Origin: Glandiceps talaboti
Taxonomy: Eukaryota; Hemichordata; Enteropneusta; Spengelidae
Assembly: GCF_964340395.1 (NCBI RefSeq)
Contig: NC_135555.1
Span: 17,334,246-17,398,245 of the forward strand
Direction of reading: 5' to 3'
Length of the DNA: 64,000 bases
A program made the position numbers and the translations under genes. Below, in pieces: positions 58,800 to 64,000 of the stretch. Positions within the stretch are counted from its first letter, which is position 1; each line of letters begins with the position of its first letter. The notes under the pieces were generated by a model. The model did not search any database, was not told the origin of the DNA, and saw only the letters and a list, made by a program, of their open reading frames with translations.

Positions 58800-59275
58800 T
58801 ACTCATCTTGGCATTACATCAGTGTAGCATTGATATTATAACTCACTCTTAGTATAAAGCTAGCAAATTCAGTATGGATTAGTTAATCATACTTCTCTTG
58901 ATGTATTGTTCACGACTTTTGATCATTTCAATGTTAAGCAAATCGGCATTACCTTGTTGATGGCAAGTCAACCACAGTTTAGTTATATAATTTTCAAAGT
59001 TCAGCGACGTTGATGGCTAAAATGGGTCAACGACTTTTGGCGCAATTTTTGTGCTCTAAATTCCTTGAAATTTAGAAGGGCCGCCCAGCCATCTAAACAT
59101 GTTTGTTCCAATTACAGTTTGCGTGGTCGTTCATGCCAGTATGGGGTAATCATACAATAATGCAGCTTAAGTTAAGGTGTCTTTTTATGTGTAGTCGCGC
59201 CAATTTCAACGTATTATCGGAACGATAGAACGCTCATGATCTTCGAGAGAATCACAGAGGTATTCCATCCTAGTA
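58800..59275. other. Interval without recognisable features
   Basis: No exon or repeat noticed. Confidence 0.4.
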
Positions 59276-59279
59276 ACTG

Positions 59280-59366
59280 GTTTGGTAGATATAGCTAAGA
59301 TGGCACTGTCAATGCTGTCGTGTGCCGAATGCCGTATGAAGACATAGAGGAACGAGAGACACGTAG
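59280..59366 (+). other. Possible 5' untranslated exon
   Basis: The stretch ends at a near-perfect donor ACGTAG/GTAAGTTG (59361-59374). ATG 59300 (AAGATGG context) opens only 15 codons (MALSMLSCAECRMKT) before TAG, so the exon would be untranslated with an upstream frame, or not an exon at all. If real it could splice to 60577. Confidence 0.25.
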
Positions 59367-59879
59367 GTAAGTTGACAAAATTCTTTTAGTGAATTGACAA
59401 AATATTTTGTACCATTGTCATTATATGTATTCCATAACAGCAGACTGACTGAAAATGCTTGAAATGGTTAATTACACAGAAGTGAAGTTCATACATTGTG
59501 TCTCCGTTTTCACGACACTTTTTACGCACATTTCCATGATTGGATTTTATCTAAATCATGTAACATTGACTGAGAAAAATGAAGAACGTATACAATAGAA
59601 GTGAGTGACGTGTAACAAAAGTACAGCATACTTAGCTCTTTCGTGACCTTACTCCTGATAGTGCATATGCATGTCTTCTGAATATTCATTAACTGATGTA
59701 TTAAAGCAAAAACTTGGGAAAAGGCGGGAATACAACATATGTGTATCTGATGTTGTAATCAATCCCGTTAGTAAACTGGCACACTTTATTAATCTAGTGA
59801 TCTCGTATAACATAGACATGTATGGAATTTGGTGAACATACACTTTCACTATATTTTAGTTCAATCATCAACCAAGTAG

Positions 59880-59968
59880 TTAATTACTTGCTTACTTACT
59901 TACTTACATACTTACTTATTTGATTAATTAATTAACCAATTAATTAACCAATTAATCAATCAATTGTA
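59880..59968. repeat. TTAC / TTAA / AATC microsatellite
   Basis: Short runs of TTAC and then ATTAACC/AATC units. Confidence 0.85.
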
Positions 59969-60576
59969 AAGTCTTTTAAGATGGATGTGTATATATATGT
60001 ACGAGTAGGTTGATAGAACTACTAGATGTAGACACAGGAGACAGTGTTTGCTATTTGGAGGTTGTTAAAAGGATATATATTTTTATAATTCTATTATTTA
60101 TTTGAGATGTCGTACAATATTTACGAACACTATAAAAACAAAGAACAAATTCACAAAGTTCCGTAACATTTACAAATCAACTATTCATTTTAGTACATTT
60201 TCTCTAAAATTACTAAGACCGGTAAATATGCTGGTATTTTGCAAGATATTGATAAAATTGAATGTCCTAGGTAAAAACGAGTTTTTCCTTTTGTGTGCAA
60301 TTAAAACGGGTCACTTCAAAAGTGTAGTGTTAACGGTGCTTCCTAGATCCTGGAGGGAAAATGAAACGGAAACCTGGGAACAATATACATTGGGTTAATT
60401 AAAAGAGCCGTTTCCCTCGAGATTGAAGGCTTTAAAATACTGATAAAAGATTACTGTAATCTTACTTTACTTCATGTTTATATATATTGTATAAATGTGT
60501 TGATTCTTGAACAGGCAATTAACACATACACGGCTATTACATATAGTAATTAGTGTGTTATATATACTATCTGTAG

Positions 60577-60688
60577 GCTCCACAATGATGGACGTTGTTG
60601 AAAACATCGTCAGCAAATTATACAGATTGAACCTGCTGAATAAGAAGATAGAAGATTCGACCCTAAAAAAATATTGAGAGGAGTTTCG
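60577..60688 (+). CDS. Candidate exon with a 30-codon frame
   Basis: The segment lies between ATACTATCTGTAG and the strong donor TTTCG/GTACGT. Tandem ATGs at 60585 and 60588 open MMDVVENIVSKLYRLNLLNK and KIEDSTLKKY before TGA (60675-60677). The composition is that of a charged amphipathic helix. The frame is open upstream to the acceptor, so it could be either a tiny protein or the C-terminal end of a longer one. The stop lying 11 bp before a donor is unusual for the last coding exon, but allowed. A further acceptor TCTTTTACTTCGCAG lies at 61241-61255. Unknown family. Confidence 0.3.
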
Positions 60689-60699
60689 GTACGTCACAG

Positions 60700-61848
60700 T
60701 TATTTACCTTTTTACACCTCTCATCATAAAAATTTAAAACAAAGCATCAGTATTCACAGTTTGTAATCATTCTTTCAAGAAAAAAGAAACGTTTACAAAA
60801 ATAGCGCGCGTTTTACATGTATTCATTTACTTTGACTGAAAATGCCATGTGTTGACGTGATACTGACTGTGTTGACCTTCATCAGTACTGGTGCGATACA
60901 GTTACATCGGATCGGATGACACTGCATGCACTCAGGACTAAATATAGTCACCCCTATTCAATCGACCATGAACATATACAAATAGTTTACATTGTAAGTA
61001 CGTTCAGTGTGTTTCACAGACATTAGTAGGACTTTTCTATATTACTTTGTTTCGGATAGATACAGTTACTGTATATTACCAAATAATATGGGTACATTTC
61101 TCGCGTAATTGTTGCTGGAAATGTAATTCACATGTTTTAAAATAATTACCTAAAAATCATCACTTAGATAAGTAAGTAAAAGTTGTATTTGTGTAACTTG
61201 TTATTGTTTTCCTAATACTAAAGATAATTAAACTATGACATCTTTTACTTCGCAGAAACTACAGAGACGGTTGACAGTTAATCGGCCAAGAAGAAAATAA
61301 TATTTTATAAGACAGTGCTATATATGAGTTCTGATGACGACGAATCGGAATGGGAAATTTGGAAGTAACACAAGATGAACTAGATGACATTGTGTAGCAA
61401 ACGAACAATCAATGAATTGCATGTTAAGGGAGAGTTCATTTTTACGGCTGGGGATGTGCCGGGAATTGTTTGTGTTGTACTGAAACAGACTTTTCCCCTT
61501 GTGAGCCCTTCCGAAAGAAGCCCCACCCCTAAATGAAAACAATTACTATTTTTTTAAAAACAACAACAACAAAACGTTAAAAGCAATCTCCAAGTGTATG
61601 TCATGGGGTGTTTATAATTACCGAAGGCGATGGTGTTGAATAGCCAAAGAATACTGGAATATGGTCTTCAACACCTCAATTATTTAGTAATTCAAAAATT
61701 ATTCTACAGCACTATGTTGTTGTCCCAATTTTAACGATATTGTATACATTGTAGATTTGCTGGCATAATGATGTACATGACAAATTCTAGCCAAACGTTT
61801 TTACTTGAGTTTATTGGGCACTATCCAGTTTTCAATTTATTACACATG
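60700..61848. other. Interval with an acceptor-like site
   Basis: The acceptor-like site at 61241-61255 would start an exon AAACTACAGAGACGGTTGAC with no long frame. Otherwise featureless, with a CAA-rich patch at 61558-61573. Confidence 0.35.
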
Positions 61849-61849
61849 C

Positions 61850-61853
61850 GCGT

Positions 61854-61909
<56 letters not shown>
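61850..61909. repeat. (GT)n tract
   Basis: About 27 GT units after GCGCGTAC. Confidence 0.95.
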
Positions 61910-61910
<1 letters not shown>

Positions 61911-63560
61911 GATAAACTATTAATGGAAGGTTATAACCTGCCTCATAATTGTACATAAGTAAATGCACCTTACATAATTGCGGCAAAGCTGAAACATTTT
62001 TTTTCTTCAAATTTACAAGGTTAATAACTGCTCCTGGGGCTTAGTTTGATTCGGAGAGGCAAAACTCAATATCGGAATAAGTCAAACCGTCCCACCGATC
62101 TGCTTTGTAAAAGTGATGACTTAGCCCCCCCCCCTCCGGCCGTAAAACTGAATTTGCCCTAAAATGCTTTGAACAAAAGTTAGGTAAAGTTTGAGGGAAG
62201 GGAGGGTGTTTTAAAGTGGCACAAGCTGAGTTTGTAAGCATATTACTCAAGTGAAAATACTTTAACAAACCACATTCCAGTGCATTGTTAATATTAATGC
62301 ATGTCGTTTCCCATGACATTACGATTGTCTTCTGCCATCGTTAGAACAGTTGATTACATAGTGCTGATTTCCTGAACATGTTTTTATATCATTACGTATT
62401 ATAAATGAAATCATCGGATATTTTTTTTAATTATATCATGACAACCATGTTTGAGTTCAGTCAATCACAAGTGGTGGTGGTGGTGGTTAAGTGTGCTTCA
62501 GTAAGTACAATACTGCAAAAATTACACCGAAGTACTTATAAACTCAGCTTGTGCCCTTCAAGTCTAAGGCGAAAACTATTAGTGTTTCCCATATTTTGTC
62601 TTCACTCTCTTCAGGTTATATTGTTAAATTTATTGTATTGAATTACGTGTAAATGTTTCACTAATTTTCCATAATGTGCATATAGAGATATGGCAATAAT
62701 GTAAATATCTGACCAAACTGCCAGTGTGTATGTAGTTCTACAAGAGTTTACATATATCATATGTTGTGCTAGACAACCACGGTGCATTTTACCAAGTTTG
62801 CACATTGAGCCAATTTACTAGCTGTAATTCTGGGCATGTCAGTGCCTTTAACTTTGATATTGTTAGTATTGGTATTTTATGTCAGTAACTAAAGAGAAGG
62901 AAGGGCTTGTTAATTATTTGTCTATTTTCGAAGAACTTTTGTATTGTTTTTGTGAAGAAAAAAACTTAAACTAGAAATGAAAGCGATCGCTTATTATCGG
63001 AGACGATATATTACGGCCGCTAAGAGTTCACTAAAGTTAAATGAACTCAATTCTTCAGTATGAAGTTGATCGAGGTCAGTGTCAATGCAACCGAAAAATT
63101 AATACTATCAAATTATGATAGTTTCAAAATAGCATAGTTCATTCTCATTATCATTTATCATATTATTCTGATTCTTTTGTTTTACCGGCTATTGCTTATG
63201 TCTCATTTGATCATCAAAAGAGGGCGTACAACTATTTGTGAGGAATTAATAACTTGACGAAAAGGAAGTGATTTAAGAGATTGTCGTAGAGGTCGCTGCA
63301 TTGATGAGCAACTATTTCTTGAATGGGAATTTATGAGTATACACTTGATGTCACAATACAGCATTCGTGTGAATAGATTAGCAAACACAATAGATCAGTT
63401 ATTCAGAGAAAGGTACCTACGTATAAATAGCAAGTGACAACTAGATATAGATAATTGTTTCACATATTTCTTTTCTTCTCTGTTTTGTAATGGTTTAGAT
63501 AATCACCTCTGGAGTACACTCCTTTAATAAATTATTCTAATTATTAATTAATAACGTGTT
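61910..63560. other. Gene-poor interval
   Basis: It contains a C-run near 62126-62136 and a short TGG repeat at 62471-62488. No exon is called. Confidence 0.45.
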
Positions 63561-63564
63561 TGTG

Positions 63565-63965
63565 TAATCATTTATGCAAATGTATGCATCGGGTATGAAA
63601 GATATTCGTGAGTATTCATATGGGTATGCCTATAGTATTCTCATCAGTTTACGTTAATAATACGTTTACATACCCCTGAATATGCCCTGATTATGGTTAA
63701 AATACGCCCATATTCCTATCATAAGGCATGTATTCACATCCTATTCATAGGCGTATGCTAAGATATTCATGGTGAGAATATGATGTGAATATTATATGTA
63801 AAAGTGGTTCATCTTCTCATCGTTTTTCATGCTATTCTTATGAACATACGTCGACTCCAAATTCTTAGCATACGTGTGCATATGTCTGAATAGTAGGATA
63901 TGCCACTAGATATTTACTACAAATGCAAACGTTTTCGTATGCGAATATGTAACATTTGGTGTAGT
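63565..63965. repeat. Second block rich in GAATATG / CATATTC and GCATACG words
   Basis: TATTC or GAATA occurs about 18 times in 400 bp, often as ATATTCATA, GAATATG or TATGC, in both orientations. The vocabulary is the same as at 44.57-45.11 kb, but no long alignment is evident. It runs up to near the end of the window. Confidence 0.5.
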
Positions 63966-64000
63966 GTGAACCCATGAGGGATGGCCCTCACTGGACTTCT

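Overview
This window looks like nuclear DNA of an animal, probably a marine invertebrate. It is AT-rich, the genes are split by long introns with GT-AG boundaries, and nothing looks like operons or ribosome binding sites. Microsatellites, minisatellites, MITE-like elements, tRNA-derived SINEs, decayed non-LTR retrotransposons and Helitron-like (DINE/HINE-type) elements fill most of it. An amphioxus, a hemichordate or a lophotrochozoan would all fit. I cannot name the species from sequence alone. Almost all long open frames here are microsatellites or tandem arrays read as protein, not genes. Gene content: the best supported gene lies on the + strand from about 17.5 to 31.2 kb. Six exons (19772-19969, 24234-24359, 25579-25769, 29250-29412, 30098-30159 and 30773-31156) join in one reading frame with matching intron phases (1, 1, 0, 1, 0) and end at a TAA stop. 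A seventh, N-terminal exon (17542-17825) probably belongs to it, but the phase shows that a linking exon is missing. The product would be a membrane protein with a hydrophobic stretch near each end and a cysteine-containing middle. Several short motifs recall the TMEM151 family in the same order, but this is tentative. An exon-like open frame lies antisense in one of its introns. Weaker gene fragments are a serine/arginine-rich exon near 4.4 kb, a minus-strand first exon at 38.9 kb, an exon-like secreted or PAN-like frame on the minus strand at 45.3 kb, and small exon candidates at 59.3-61.3 kb. Layout: 0-9 kb holds hairpins, foldback elements, a degenerate serine-rich exon and a LINE reverse transcriptase fragment. 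9-17 kb holds TIR elements, SINEs, a 37-bp minisatellite with higher-order structure and a long GA tract. 17.5-31.2 kb is the main gene, whose introns hold at least seven TIR or Helitron-like elements. 31-43 kb holds more of the same families, a complete-looking Helitron-like element at 34.2-35.2 kb and a 26-bp minisatellite. 43-46 kb holds a LINE 3' end, two tiny foldback elements and a cluster of GAATATG/CATATTC words. 46-52 kb is a striking block of five unrelated tandem arrays (units of about 95, 70, 94, 62 and 153 bp). 52-64 kb is sparse, with a LINE endonuclease fragment, a 567-bp hAT-like element with an 8-bp target duplication, and a second GAATATG-rich block at the right edge. Function: only the split gene gives a working unit. 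The rest is mainly a record of transposition, microsatellite growth and tandem duplication. Family names A to H used below are local labels given here, not database names.
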